DNA from: Asterochloris sp. CNOR1
Lineage: Eukaryota > Chlorophyta > Trebouxiophyceae > Trebouxiales > Trebouxiaceae
NCBI GenBank assembly: GCA_963969365.1
Contig: OZ017757.1
Location: forward strand, 1,116,001-1,180,000
Length of the DNA stretch: 64,000 nucleotides
Reading direction: 5' to 3'
This document shows, piece by piece, positions 41,920 through 53,700 of the stretch. A program made the translations under genes and the position numbers. The first letter of the stretch is position 1. Each line of letters starts with the position of its first letter. A model generated the notes under the pieces. That model was not told the DNA's origin and did no database searches. It saw only the letters and a program-made list of their open reading frames with translations.

Positions 41920-44900
41920 TTAACGCTGCCAAGAAAGTTGTGCCAGGCCACCAGCCTGGCACATCAGCTTCCTGCGCTTTGCCTTGGCATGAGCCATACG
42001 TGCCCTGACCTGTCTGGCAAGCTCTTCATCATCTATGCTCGGCATGATGTCTTCCTGCATGGCTGACAAAGGGATGTAAGGCCACCATGCTCGGCGTGCC
42101 ATCTCGGAGCTGGCAATGAAGCCAGCATTGCCGATGATGCTCCAAAAACCACACATGCATAGAGGGTGTTGCTTTCGGCATACATTGCTGCCTGGGACTG
42201 CTGCAGAGGGGAAGTCCAAATGCAGGGACACCAGCATCCAGTGCCAGCCTTTGCACCGTCATGCAAGCCGCACCTGATTCCTGTCACAGGTCTCAAACAG
42301 CAGCCCAGCACACATGATGCCTCTTTGGTGCGCCGGACGGCGTGGATGGCCCTCTGGTGCTGCTGCTGCTGAGTCTGAGACGCCAGCACCTAACGACCCT
42401 CCTGCATGTCTCGGCTCTGGGGCTGGGCGTGCATGTGGAGTCCTGACAGCAGGCGCTGGCAGCTGCTGGCCAAGTGCCCTCTCAAGCCCTGCTCCAGGGC
42501 TCTCTGCAGCAGCTGCGCCTGTGGCCTGGCCGTGTTGTCTGCCAGCAGCATGTGCAGCCTGGCCATTCACTGCTCCTGGCCTCTGGCTGACTGGCCTGGG
42601 CTGCTGCACTGCCTGGCGCTCATCGTCCAGCAGTGCAGCCAGCTCTGGCCTCTGCCCTGCTAACTCGGGCTGCTGTGTCCTGTACGCTGTCTGGCCCTCC
42701 GCAGTCGGGGAGCCAGCCACCTCTGGCTCTTCAGGCTCTTGCCCACGGGCCAGCCTAGCAGCCCATGCAAGTCGCACATTTTGTTTGCCAGCAGCCCTGG
42801 CCTCCCTAGCAGCAGCCTGGCCATATACTTGTAGCTGCCTGCCAGCAGCGGCCTGGCCATTCCCTGCCTCCTGCCTCCGGCTGGCTGCCCTGGGCTGCTG
42901 CGCCCTGCAAGCTGCCGCCTGCTCAGCAGCAGCCTGGGCATTTCTTGCTACCTGGCCCTGCCCTGGCCTGGGCTGCTGCGTGGGTTGCACTGCCTTCCGT
43001 CCAGCAATGAGGGGCCCAGCTCCCTCTGGCAGTTGTCCAGCAGGCCTGGGTCGCTGCGTGTTGTGCACTGCCTGGCGCTCTGCAGTGATGGGCCCAGCAA
43101 CCTCCTCCAGCTCTCTGATCAAGTCCCCAGTGGCTCTTGACGGGGAGCGCTGGCGCTTACGGCGCCGGAACACCTTCACCTCCCCAGGATCGGGGTCTGC
43201 CCGCGCCTTGCGCTTACTGCGCCAGGGAGCTCGACCCACATCTGCTGTGACCAACCCGTGCTCTGCAATAGGCCCAGGGGCCGGCCTGCTGTGGGGTTTC
43301 ATCGCCACCCTGCCTGCACAGGCTCCAGGCCGGGCAGGGGCTTTCACCGGCGCCACAGCAGTCTTGGCAGGGCATGCAGGCACCTTGTCTGGGCCAGGGC
43401 GCTGCATGCTGCTCACGCCAGGTGCTGCCAGCTGCCTGCCCACTGCAGGTTTTGCCTGCGCACGCATACTGGGGGCTGCGGCCACTTTCCTGTGCTTCTC
43501 TGGCCCTGGCACAAAGCGCTCAGGGGGCCGGCGCTTGCGCTGCGTACTACCCATGCCGGCAGCCAGCTGGCTGCCTCCATCTGCACCCTGGGTGAGAACG
43601 TGTGCCAGGTGCTCACATGCCCCAGGCAGCTGCAAGCCTGTGGGTGCAGCTGCCATCCTGGATGCTGTCTGGCGCCCAGGGCGAGGTCTGGCCTGTGCTG
43701 CAGGTGCTGTGGGGTCCTGCATGCTCTGCCTGCCGGCAGACGCAGCGGCTGGATCTGGCTGGCTATGCTTGGCTGCTGTCAGCACAGGTGCTGGCGCCTG
43801 CCCGCCCTGCTTGCCTTTGTGCATTGCGCTCCGCACGGCAGGCATCGCATTCTGCCTGCCGGCAACCTGGCGCCTCCCAGGTGATGACCTGATGGGCCTG
43901 CCTGTGCCGCCAGCAGCCTCAGCCTGCAGAGGTGGACAGAGGACAGGTCAAGGATGCATTGAGGTTTATGGTGGTGTGCTAGGTTACTGTTATCAAGGGA
44001 GCGCCTCACCGCAGAATGCGACTTGCACTTCAGGTCTGACAGGGCAGCTCAAAGGGCAACCACAGGCGCATACACCTGGCAAGCAGCATGGAAGCTTGAT
44101 CTGCTGGGCAGGCAGCCGTCTGCATCTTGGAACAGTACTGGGTGAGCCAAAGGCCAAGATACCTGCTGTATGTTGGGGCAGATGTCAGTGTACATACATC
44201 ACCATGGAGGCTGTGCATTGCCGTGTAGCCACTTAGTCTCTGAGCAAGGAGGTCGCCAGAATGGCTTCAGTGTATGCATGGTCCTCACCCGCTGTGCCAG
44301 GCTGTCTACAGTGGCTGCATTCATTACCACAGGGACTTGTGCAGCAGACCGGGGCTGCTGCTCCACAGCACGGGTCAGCTTGGCCAGAGCCTGCCTCTGC
44401 AGCCAAGTGTGGTCAGCACTGCGCTGCGCTGGCTCATGAGCGGCGTTGGCCTGCTGACCCGCTGGTGGCCGGGAGCCATGCTGGTGCCCTAGCTCCTGGA
44501 TGCCACTGGCTGCAGGCTTCTGCTGGTGGGCCGATGTCTGGGTGGTGCTGGCTTGCTGGCCATCTGCCAGCTGTCGGCTATGCTGATCCGCAGGCCTAGA
44601 CTGGTGCCTGTTCTCCCTCTCAACACCAGTTTGCCGGCCATCTGCCGACTGTGGGCCATGCTGGGCCAAAGACAAATGCTGGTGGTTGTCAGAGGGCTCT
44701 GCGGTGCTGCGCGCTGCAGCTGATGCCTTTGCATGCTGCTGAGGGACTTCCAGAGAGTGCTCCAGCTGCGGCTGCAGCGCCTTGTGATTCTGCCTGTTGT
44801 GCGCGACCTCCTCTCCTGCAGGGCCTTACACTGCTTGTTTATTGCTCAATTGTCACGACGACGACATGCTGCCGACATTTTGACATGTTGTGCATCAGGC

Positions 44901-47357
44901 TGCAGCGTTATGATGCGTGCAGCCTGCTTCAGTCTGAACCGTCTGCTGCCTGCTGGCTGCACCATCTCTGGCGAGTCGATGCGGCTAAAAAGGCGCAAGT
45001 GCTGGATGGCCTCCAAAATATTCGCTCTATCAGGGCAGCTGCTGCAGCATCAGCCCTGCCTGGGCTTGTGCTCACCATGCGTGGCAATGTCGCTGGGAGA
45101 CTGCTCCAGGGCTGGCCTCTGCTTTGTCTGCACCTGCACTTCAAGGGCTGTCAGCACCTGGCTCAGCCCTTGATGCAGGCTCTCATGCGCCCTGCCCTGC
45201 TGCTGTGCCAGCGTGCAAACCTGCTCCAGCTGCTGGCCTTGTGCATCCTGCAGAGTCGTGATGCGCCCTACGACGTCCTCACCCAGCTGTTGGTGCGCCT
45301 GCCTGTGGTGCTGGACAGCAGCGGCCAGCTGCTCCGACAGGGCAGCCTGCAGCACCTCGCACTTGCGCTGCAGGGCACTGCCAACCTGCTGCGCAGCTGC
45401 AGTGGCAGCAGTCTGCAGTGCTGCCTGGATGAATGAGTTCGTCATGGCCTGCAGACCCCCAGCCTCCAGCATGGGGCTGGTGCCAACTGCCACACTGCGA
45501 GTGCAGGCTGCCTGGATGGGTGAGTTTGTCATGGCCTGCAGGGCGCCAGCCTCCAGCGTGGGGCTGGTGCCAACTGCCACACTGCGCGTGTCTGGGGCTA
45601 CCACCCTGCAGGGTGCTTCAGCGCTGGCCCGCATAGTCAGCGCAGCTGCAGCAATGGCTGGGGACATCTTGCGCAGCAGCTTGGCAGCAGCGTTTGCAGC
45701 CATGACCTGCACAACAGCCCAGGTGTCAGCTTCAGCAGGTCTCGTACATCTCTCACAGTGCTCGGTGGTCAGGTCAGAATTTGCATGCTGCCGCAGCATC
45801 AGATCCAGGCAAAGGCTGCGGGTGGCCTCCCCACGTGCTCTGGCGCCCTGGTTCTGCTCAAAGACGTCTTGACAACCTAGCAAACTGCTTGCTCGGTGCA
45901 AGGAGCAGGGTCTGCAGCGGATGCCTCACCTGCTGAAGATGCTTCGTTCCTGCTTGAAAAAGATCATGCAGACAACAAAACCAGTCTACAAATGAGTACC
46001 AGGCTGGGCGCCCTGCTCCTGTCAGGCCTGTCAGGCCAGGTCTAAGCAAGCCCCTTGATGCAAGCGGCAGTGGGTCAGAGGTGTGAGTCTATCCAACCTG
46101 CTCTGATGCCCTGCTCCTAGAAGAGGTCACTGGTGATGTTGTGCCTGCGGTGACTCGCCTCTTCCCCTGAAAGCCAGCAGCAGGACCTGCCGACACTGCT
46201 GCCGCAGCAGGCCCATGGGCCCCTTTCTCTGCACCAGAGGGCTCTTGCAGCCTGCGAGCTGCAACAGCTGTGCCGGCCAGGGACTGTGAGGGTCTGTTGA
46301 AGCTCAGGGTCTCTACTGGGGACAGGGGAGGGACACTGAACCTCCACGGTTGCTGAAGAGGGTCTCCCTGTGTCTCAGAGCCTGGCAGGGCCAGGGTCCT
46401 GGCCACTGCCAGCCTGTCTGCAGGCATGTTCTGCGACACAGTGTCCATCTCATCGGTCTGAGAGGCTTCAGGGTGCAGCCCCAGCAGGCTGCTGGTTGGC
46501 AGGGGTTCGCCTGGCTGATGGTATTGGTGGGGCAGCTGGTAGGGGCCTCGCGCAGAGCTCTGGCTGGCAGGGCACTCCTGGGGCATCTCCTGAGGTAGCA
46601 GTGCGAAGTGTGCCTGCAAAGCACATGTCGCTGACATGCATGCAAGTTGCTGCTGGTGATTCAAGGCACTTGTCAAGGCCTGTGGCAAAGGGAGCAGCAG
46701 AGGCAAGGCACCTAGCATGTGCACTGTGTGGACGGTGAGGTGGCCATGGCTTGTCTAACTTGCCTGCTGCTGCCTGAAGAACTGATTTGGCCACAGAGCT
46801 GGCTGCTGACCCAGGCAGTAGGCCTGCTGCTGGGCCAGCTCAGGCCCAGCAGCATTCACCTGACCATACGTAAAGTCCTCGGGCTGCTGCAGGGACTGTT
46901 GCTGGCTCTGCATGTGTGAATCCTGGCCAGCAGGGGGCCTTCTGTACTGCCACTGCGTGCCTGACCTGGCCACAGGCATGGGGAAGCCCTCAAGCTCCCC
47001 CTGACAGCCTGGCCCTGGCGGCTGGGCAGCCTGGTGTGCTGCAGCAGGCCCAGTGTGACCGAGCTGCTGATCCTGTCTGGCCCCTGCCTGCAGGCTGGCC
47101 TGGCCAGTCATGGACAGGCCAAGCCTGCTGTGCCCGGGGCTGTGTCGTAGCGGCAGCTGTCCCCTGTGCAGGGGCAGTGTGACCGAGGGGGCCACATGCT
47201 GGGATTGCTGCTGCTCCTTCCAGGTCTGCCTGCGCCAGATCTCACTGGCGTGCAGATTGCTTGGCGGCCCTTGGGACCCAGGGTATGCAGCGTCCTGCTG
47301 TTGGGACTGGCTGCCCACTAGGTTTAGACCACCATGTGCCCTGCAAGCATTGTGCAT
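41920..47357 (-). CDS. Large Q/A-rich disordered protein, unknown function
   Basis: Exons in phase: 47357-46764, 46613-46098, 45706-45076, 44815-44289, 43923-42274, and a last one near 42200-41920 whose acceptor is not settled; over 1,300 residues. Composition is dominated by Q, A, P, R and S, with basic patches such as 'EVKVFRRRKRQRSPS' and 'GSTQRKRRPPERF' that look like nuclear signals. A helical segment (~45370-45080; 'ALQRKCEVLQAALSEQLAAA') may be a coiled coil, preceded by an imperfect internal duplication 'RSVAVGTSPTLEAGALQAMT' and 'RSVAVGTSPMLEAGGLQAMT'. The C-terminus is less biased ('MPSIDDEELARQVRARMAHA'). No domain is recognised; a nuclear scaffold or transcription-related protein is a guess. 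The first intron uses a GC donor. Confidence 0.6.
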
Positions 47358-47745
47358 AACGCTTCGATCATGGCCTGTACATGCAGCCACCGGTGGCCAG
47401 CAACGCAGATCAAGCACCTTAGCTGCTTGCGTGTTCCCCGGCCTCCGATGAGCATGCTGGCGTGCGGTGGATGTCTGGCGCCAAAATGTGTTCTTAGTGA
47501 CCTAACTCAAGCTAGTCTTGATGGGGCTATCTTGGCTTAATCATCAGCAACAACTGTTATGAAACCCGGGGGGTGGCGAACACAGACAAAAGGCAGTCCA
47601 GGGTCAATACTCTGAACAACACTCTGAACAATGCTGAGCGTGAGCCCACATATTCATTGGCTGCAACTTTGTTGATTGGGAACTGGCAGTACCTCAAGGG
47701 ATCCCAATGACTAGGACTAATAATTCCGTGTGCTCTGGAGCTGTG
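47358..47745. other. Intergenic region, tandem minus-strand genes
   Basis: About 390 bases between the coiled-coil gene's stop and the Q-rich gene's ATG. It likely holds the former's 3' UTR and the latter's promoter. A relatively AT-rich patch lies at 47500-47700; no further gene is seen. Confidence 0.55.
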
Positions 47746-50700
47746 CTAGCGACCATCCCTGGACACTCTTCTGATCTCTCCTGGCCGTCTGAAAGGCAGA
47801 ATGGAGAAAGCATTGTCAAGCAAGCCTGTGGGCGTCTCAGGCGCACTGACATCATCTTCATTGCCGTCAGCAGCCTGCAGGTAGAGGGCAAGAGCTTTTG
47901 AAGCGCCATGCAACAAACAGGCACGACCTGGACTAGTAACTGTGCTGCATGCTGCCATGACAGTGTCAGCAGGGGTGCTGGCTCACACAAACTGACAGAC
48001 CACCAGCTGCCTCAACATCCCAAAAGCACATGCATTGTAAGGACAAGTGCAGATGCCGCAGCCTGCCCACCTGCTGCGCTGCAGGAGGTGTAGCTGCATC
48101 CTTGGCGCCCCTGTTGTAGACCCCATTGGCCCACCATGTCCATGGTGCACCGCTGCTGCTGCCCCTGGCATCTGCGCCCACGCTGTTTGCCGGCAGGTGC
48201 ACGGCAGCAGCTCCAGGGCGAGGGCCCAGCCTGGGAGACCCCCCCTCGTCAGCTGCACGGCGTGCATCAGGTGAGGGGGACCTGCCAGCATGCGCCCGCC
48301 TCCCAGCCTCTGCCTCAGGTGCTGCCCTGGGGCTGGAAACCTGTTTGACTGAGGTTCTTATGCTGGGAAGGGCAGGCCCGTCTTGTGTGGGCGTGTCATG
48401 CCCGCCCTGCTCGTGAAACAGCTCGTTCTGCCTAAGTGCCCGTTCAGCCTCAGATGGGGAGCGGAGCGCAGCAACTGTGTAAGCCGCCAGGGGGGGTGTT
48501 GAGTTGAAGAGGGGGTTGTCAGCTGGGCCGCCAAAGTCTGGTCCAGATGCCAAGTCCATGTGCCCCTGCACAGAGAGATGCAGCAACTCAGGCCATGTGT
48601 CAGGTCCAGAGCATTGACATTGGGTTTGCCATGCTGGAATGCTTTGCTGTGCACTCTGAAACCGATCCTCTGTTCACAGCCGAGCAGTTGGCATGAGGCA
48701 CTCCATGCCGAGAGCAGCCTTGCTGTTCACTGTGACGGCGTCGTCTGCTCCTAGCAAGGCCAGAGCATATCGTATGGACGATACAAGCCTGGAGCAGCTT
48801 TGCAGTGTGCACTGAGGGCACAGCCCATTTGCCTGCACCTGGAAGCTTTCCCCTGGGTTGCCCAAGCGTAGCGATGACGCCTCAGCCCCACGGCTGGGCG
48901 TTTGGACAGACAGATGATCCTGCCCCGCTGCCTCCTGCATGGGGACCTGCCCAAAGTTGTGGCTGCTGCCAGCTTCTGTACTCCCAGAGCTCAGCTGGTG
49001 CTGCATCAAGCGGGTGCACTGGGTCACGGTACTGGTCTATGTGCTGGCATATTGGCAGGCCCTGCCGCAGCAAACTGTCTATCATAGGCTTGGAGCTTGC
49101 CAGCAACATTGTGCAAGTGAGAGCCTCATGATGACAGCTGTGCAGCAGCAAACCTTCCTGGACGTAGTGGTGCAGCACTCTATCCTCAGAGACACATGCA
49201 TTGCATGGCTTACCCTGGGCAGCTCATCAGTAGGGCTCTGCCGCCCAGCTGTGTCTCTGACTCAACCTAAGGAAGCATCAACTGCTCAGCTCACCCTCCC
49301 CAATGTCCTTTGCAGCTCATCGCCCTCCAGGATTTGGGACAGCTGCGCTGCCAGCGGGGACTGCAGGGAATGGCTGATGTCCCCACTTTCAGAGACACGT
49401 AGGCTGCTGAGCTGGGAGTCACCGCCAAAGTCTGAGGGCCTCCTGGAGACAGCAACCTGCTGCTGCTGCAGCCAGTGCAAGCACAGCTGCATGTGAGCAC
49501 CGGGGCTAGCACATGTTTGCAATCAGTCATCGTCAGAGACCAGCGGGCAAGGCAATCTAGCAACAGTGATGCTGGAGAGAGAGGCAAGCCTGGTCAGGAC
49601 GCCCACAGCAACGGTCCTCTGCAGGCTTCTGTCAAGCAGCCATGACACCTGGTGCAATATCTCGCGCCTGCACGAGCAGGCTACCTGCATGCAAGCAGCA
49701 AGGGCAAGTGGTGCACCGCACTCCCCAGACCTGCAGGGCCAGGAAGAGGGCATGCATCTCCTGCAGCTGGCTCCGCAGCAAGTCCACCTCAGACTTGAGG
49801 GCACCAGATGCCGCCTGCAGACAGGCAAACACAGAGGATCCGTGTGGGACCACATTCTTAAGAGGGCTCATCAGCAGTGCCACAGCAGTGTCATATAGGT
49901 ATGCATGTCTGGCTGACTTTGATGCCAGCGCTGACATACACGGGCTGTAAAGGCTTCCCACCTGCTGCTTGGCTGCCACCAGCTCCTCACGCATGCAGGC
50001 CAGGTCCTCCCGCAGCTCTGCTGCCTCCCTGGCGGAGGCGGCAGCCTGACTTGCTGCCTGCGCATTGGCAGTTCGGAGCTCATCTGCCTCACAAGCAGAG
50101 GCGGCAGCGCTGGCCTCTGCCTGCACTCTGCCATCCCGCAGCTCTGCTGCTTTGCGAGCAAGGGCAGCAGCACAAGACTCTGCCTGGGCCGTGCTGTCTC
50201 TGAGGCCAGCAAGCTGGTCCTCAGCCTGCTGCAGCTGCTGCCTGAGACCGGCAGCCTCAGCAGCATGAGGGGCCTGGTGCCCAAGCAAGCACTCCTCAGC
50301 CAGCTGCTTCTTGACAGCCGCGATCTCTGCAGCATGGGCAGCCTGGCGCGCAGCCATTTGCCCCTCCGCCTGCTGCAGCTGCTGCCTGACAGCAGCAAGC
50401 TCAGCGACATGGGCAGCCTGGCACTCTGCTAGCTGCCGCTCCGCCTGCTTCAGCTGCTGCCCGACTCCTGCAATTGTTGCATCATGTGAGGCCTGGCTCT
50501 CAGCCAGCTGCGCCTTGGCATGTTGCAGCTGCTCTCTGACACCAGCAGCCTCAGCAGACAACTCCAGCTGACGCCGCTGAGCTGCGGCTGCAGCATCTTC
50601 TGCCGCTGCAGCTTGCTGAGAGATCCCTGCCTCCAGCCCATGCAGCTGTTGCTGCAGGGCCGCCCGGTCAGCCTGCAGACTGGACTGCTGGTGCCGAGCA

Positions 50701-53700
50701 GCCTGACTGGCATCCTGGGCTTCAGCCAGCTGCTGCTGCAGAGCCACAACCTGCTCCACCAGGCCCGCCTGGCTGGCCTGCACTGCCTGCAGAGCGCCAG
50801 CCTGCACAGCTGTAGCCTGGTGCCTCTGCAGGGCCAAAAAGCGTTTTGCAGTTCAGGGCTAGCTAGCAGGGGCTCGTTGCTGTCTCCACAATGAGCGCGA
50901 TCACAGACCTGTCTGATCATGCCAGATACTCACATGCGTCATCTTGCTGGGCAGGGTGCTTGATTGATCAATCTGAGCATCACTGCAGTACTCAAACATG
51001 CTGCTGGGAACCCTGGCAGCTGTGTGCTGCCATCTCAAGGTTTTGGCGATATTTGACTCACCTCTTTGCCAAGCTGTGCCTGCAGTGCCCCTATGCTTTG
51101 CCTCAGCTCCACCTCGCCAGCTGCTCTGGCAGACTCGGCCTCAGCACCCCTCTGCTGCTGCTGCTGGGCAGCATGCTGCGCCTGCTCCAGCTCTTGTGCC
51201 AAACGCGCAACCTGCTGCCGGTAGGCAGCAGCCTCTGAGCTGGCTGTGTCACGCTGCTGCCGGAACGCCTGGTGAGCCCTCTGCAGCTCCTGGTCCAGCA
51301 GAGCACCCTGTTGCTGCAGTGCACTGGCTTTGCCTTCAGCCTGCTCAGCCGCCGCCTTCCTGTCAGCCAGCTGACCCTCCAGGTCAGCAATGTGGCCCCT
51401 CAGGTCAGCAGCAATTGTCTCTGCCTGTGTCTGCTGCTGCTGCAGCAATTTGGTGCTGCCCTCAGCCTGCTCAACAGCCGCGCTGCGGCTGTGAGCCAGC
51501 TGGCCCTTCAGATCTGCAATGCGTCCATGTAGCTCAGTAGCGACGGCCTCTGCCTGGGCCTGCTGCTGCTGAGCATGTGCCTGAGCGCTCTCCAGATCTT
51601 CTGCTAAGCTACCAACTCTCTGCTGCAGGGCGGCTGCCTCAGTCACTGCATTCTCCTTATACTGCTGCTCTGCAGTGATTTCATGTGTCAGTGCAGCCAG
51701 CTTGCGCCGTAGGTCAGCAGCAGTGACTCTGGCCTGCTCCTGCTGCTGCTGGGCATCCCTCTGGGAGCGCCCAAGAGCGTCCCGCAGCTGGCTGACTTCT
51801 GAGCTCAGCTCTGCAGCTCGCCCCTCTACAGCAGCCTGTGCTGAGGACAAGTCTGCACTGCGCCTGTCTAGCTCCTGCCGCTGCTGTGTGGCAAACTGAA
51901 GGTCTGCCTTCAGTGCAGCAGCTGACCGCTCTGCCGCGCCCTGGGCCTGCTCAGCTTGGCTCACGCGTGACTCCAATGCCTGCTGCTGCTGCCTGGCAGC
52001 TTCAAGGTCGCCCTGCAGCCCCCTCACCCTGCCCTCAGCTGACTCTCGGCCACTGTCAGCCTGAGCCAGCTGCTGTAGCAGCTTCTGCTCATCTGCGCGG
52101 GCAGCTTCAAGCTCGCTTTGCAGCCGTGTGGCCACCCCATCAGCTGACTGCTGGCCACAGCAAGCCTCAGCCAGCTGCTCGTGCAGTTGCCGCTCATGGG
52201 CTCTGGCAGCCTCCAGCTCTTCACTCAATGTGGCAGCGGTGCCCTCAGCACGTGCCTGCAGCTCCTGAGTGCGAACCAGCTGCTGCCCCAGCTCCTGCTG
52301 CTGCTGGCAGGCAGCAGCAAGCTCTCTTTGCACCCCAGCCATTCTCTCGTCTGCTGCTGCGCGTTGGGCCTCAGCCTGAATCAGCAGGAGTTGCTGCTCC
52401 TGCTGGTGGCTCTGGGCCTGTTGCAAGTCCTGGCGCAGCGCCATGTGCTGCTGCCACGCTTCGGTCACCGAGTGACGTGCGGCGCCCAGCTCAGCACGAG
52501 TGGCACCCAGCAGGGCCTCCTGTGCGTCAACCTCAGTCCGGAGGGCAGCTGCCGATGCTTGGAGCATGTGCTGGTCCATCTGCGCAGAGCCCAGCTGCTC
52601 TTGCAGCGACCCCACACTGTTTGCTGCAGCTTTGTGCGCAGCCTGGGATGCCCGAAGCTCTTCTTCTAAAGCCAAGCGCTGCTGCTCTAGCTCGGCCATC
52701 CTCTGCTCTGCACTGCCACAGCTGGCACATGCAGAACGTGCAGCCGCCAACTCGCCCTCCAACTCAGCCTCTCGGTGCTGAAGCTCACTGAGACGCTCAG
52801 CAGCAGTGCGCTCTGCAGTTGAGGTTGCTAGCTGTGCTGCCGCCAGCTGCTCCTCCAGGACAGCGTGCTGTCGCTGAGCCTTACTGAGGCGCTGACCTCC
52901 GGTTTCCTCAGCAGTTACAACTGCCTGCCGGGCTGCTGTCAGCTGGCTCGCAGCCTGCCTGAGCCGCTCAGCAGCATCAGCCTGGGCCTGCTGGAGCAAG
53001 CCTTGAAGGCCCTGCACCCGCCCTTGCAAGCCGGCCTGTTGCTGCTGAGCAAGTTTAGCAGCCTGAGCAGCCGCAGCCTGCAGTTGTGTCAACTGTTGCT
53101 GCAGGCGCTGCTGCGAGCCCTCCAGGTCCTGAATTTGGCATTGCAGGCTGGCTTCCTGCTGCTGGGCAGCCTCAGCAGCCTGGGCAGCCACAGCCTGCTG
53201 TTGTGTCAACTGTTGCTGCAGGCGCTGCTGTGAGCCCTCCAGATCCTGAACCTGGCCTTGCAGCCTGGCTTCCTGCTGCTGGGCAGCCTCAGCAGCCTGG
53301 GCAGCCGCAGCCTGCAGTTGTGTCAACTGTTGCTGCAGGCGCTGCTGCGAGCCCTCCAGGTCCTGAATTTGGCATTGCAGGCTGGCTTCCTGCTGCTGGG
53401 CAGCCTCAGCAGCCTGGGCAGCCACAGCCTGCTGTTGTGTCAACTGTTGCTGCAGGCGCTGCTGTGAGCCCTCCAGATCCTGAACCTGGCCTTGCAGCCT
53501 GGCTTCCTGCTGCTGGGCAGCCTCAGCAGCCTGGGCAGCCGAAGCCTGCTGTTGTGTCAACCGTTGCTGCAGGCGCTGCTGTGAGCCCTCCAGATCCTGA
53601 ACCTGGCCTTGCAGGCTGGCTTCCTGCTGCTGGGCAGCCTCAGCAGCCTGGGCAGCCGAAGCCTGCTGATGTGTCAACTGTTGCTGCAGGCGCTGCTGTG

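Noticed and set aside
42314-44236. 640-codon open frame on the plus strand
   Set aside because: Antisense shadow of the GC-rich, Q/A/R-rich minus-strand exon 43923-42274, which has phase-consistent splice sites at both ends.
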